NCBI GenBank assembly: GCA_900550765.1
Contig: URTC01000127.1
Location: forward strand, 1 to 5,700
Origin: an uncultured Clostridia bacterium
GTDB lineage: Bacteria; Bacillota; Clostridia; Christensenellales; QALW01
Direction: 5' to 3'
Length of the DNA stretch: 5,700 bases
Positions 5,370 to 5,700 of this stretch are shown piece by piece. The stretch's first letter is position 1. Each line of letters begins with the position of its first letter. The notes beneath the pieces are model-generated. The model had not been told where the DNA came from and made no database searches. It saw only the letters and a program-made list of their open reading frames with translations. The position numbers and the translations under genes were made by a program.

Positions 5370-5700
5370 CTATTTTTGTCTGTCAATAAATTCCTGCAAT
5401 TGCTTAACCTCTTTTGAGCTAAGTTTTTCTCCATCATACAATGACGATGCGAATTTTGCTAATGACCCTTGAAACATTTTATCTAACATGTTTTTTCCAA
5501 CCGTGCCTATATAGTTTTCTTTTTCTACTAATGGTACATAAAGATTTGATTTCCCATTCTTCACTTTTTGAATAAACCCTTTTTTTTCCAAACGAGTAAG
5601 CAATGTTAAAATGGTACTCGGTGCAACATTTTTCTCTACATTCAACTTTTCTTCAACTTGAAATCGACTGACAGGTTCCTCATATTCCCATATAATCATC
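5370..5700 (-). CDS. BlaI/MecI-family transcriptional repressor, start beyond the right edge
   Basis: The visible 109 residues begin within the first helix (MIIWEYEEPVS); relatives have about a dozen residues before this, so the Met at 5699 is probably internal and the true start lies outside the window. A winged helix is visible: recognition helix around APSTILTLLTRLEKKG (26-41) and wing around NGKSNLYVP (48-56). The C-terminal dimerisation helices follow, with SLAKFASSL (79-87) where staphylococcal BlaI is cut (Asn-Phe), suggesting cleavage near Lys82-Phe83 here. Family members bind TACA/TGTA dyads as dimers and are inactivated when a partner M56 protein fires. The M56 gene follows 28 bases downstream, so the two form an operon. 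The likely target in view is the promoter of the small secreted gene. Confidence 0.88.
   Translation of the reverse strand, partial: MIIWEYEEPVSRFQVEEKLNVEKNVAPSTILTLLTRLEKKGFIQKVKNGKSNLYVPLVEKENYIGTVGKNMLDKMFQGSLAKFASSLYDGEKLSSKEVKQLQEFIDRQK

Noticed and set aside
5370..5699. Taking ATG 5699 as the true start of the BlaI-like gene
   Set aside because: The protein would begin inside the first helix of the winged-helix domain; the family needs about a dozen more residues, and the ribosome binding site would lie outside the window.

Overview
The window reads as Firmicutes DNA, most likely from a gut-type Clostridia/Lachnospiraceae relative. This is inferred from AAGGAG-type ribosome binding sites, low-GC genes on the right, a BlaI/M56 regulatory pair, and a cytoplasmic-type GH43 glycosidase with a discoidin-like domain. 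All six genes, two of them cut by the window edges, lie on the minus strand, so transcription runs from high to low coordinates.

Right part (about 5700 to 2300, very AT-rich), in transcription order: a BlaI/MecI-family repressor cut by the right edge; an M56 (BlaR1-type) membrane metallopeptidase 28 bp behind it; a 118-residue secreted protein; and a secreted solute-binding-protein-like gene. The key observation is that the last 70 residues of the M56 protein, lying outside its last membrane segment, align without a gap to the last 70 residues of the small secreted protein. The two share 23 identities, including all six cysteines, two His and a CHGY ending. The penicillin-binding sensor of classical BlaR1 is absent and a cysteine/histidine-rich domain, duplicated as a free secreted protein, stands in its place.

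The 110-bp gap before the small gene carries a TTGACA/TATTTT promoter flanked by two near-identical 16-bp repeats. One contains a perfect TACA-N2-TGTA dyad, the half-sites expected for BlaI-family operators. A plausible circuit (inference) is: the M56 sensor perceives something through its external Cys/His domain, cleaves BlaI, and the small protein plus the solute-binding-like protein are derepressed. The small protein could then compete with or mimic the sensor domain. A 17-bp hairpin separates the last two genes and may set their ratio.

The stretch 1915 to 2299 has no convincing gene. It holds a candidate GH43 promoter, T-rich repeats, a 17-bp palindrome and a longer hairpin that may end the right-hand operon.

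Left part (about 1950 to 1, much richer in GC): a GH43 glycosidase with a discoidin-like and a fibronectin-III-like C-terminal domain, then the first codons of another minus-strand gene. This part looks like ordinary carbohydrate-utilisation DNA, and the sharp change in composition suggests the AT-rich signalling cassette has a separate history.
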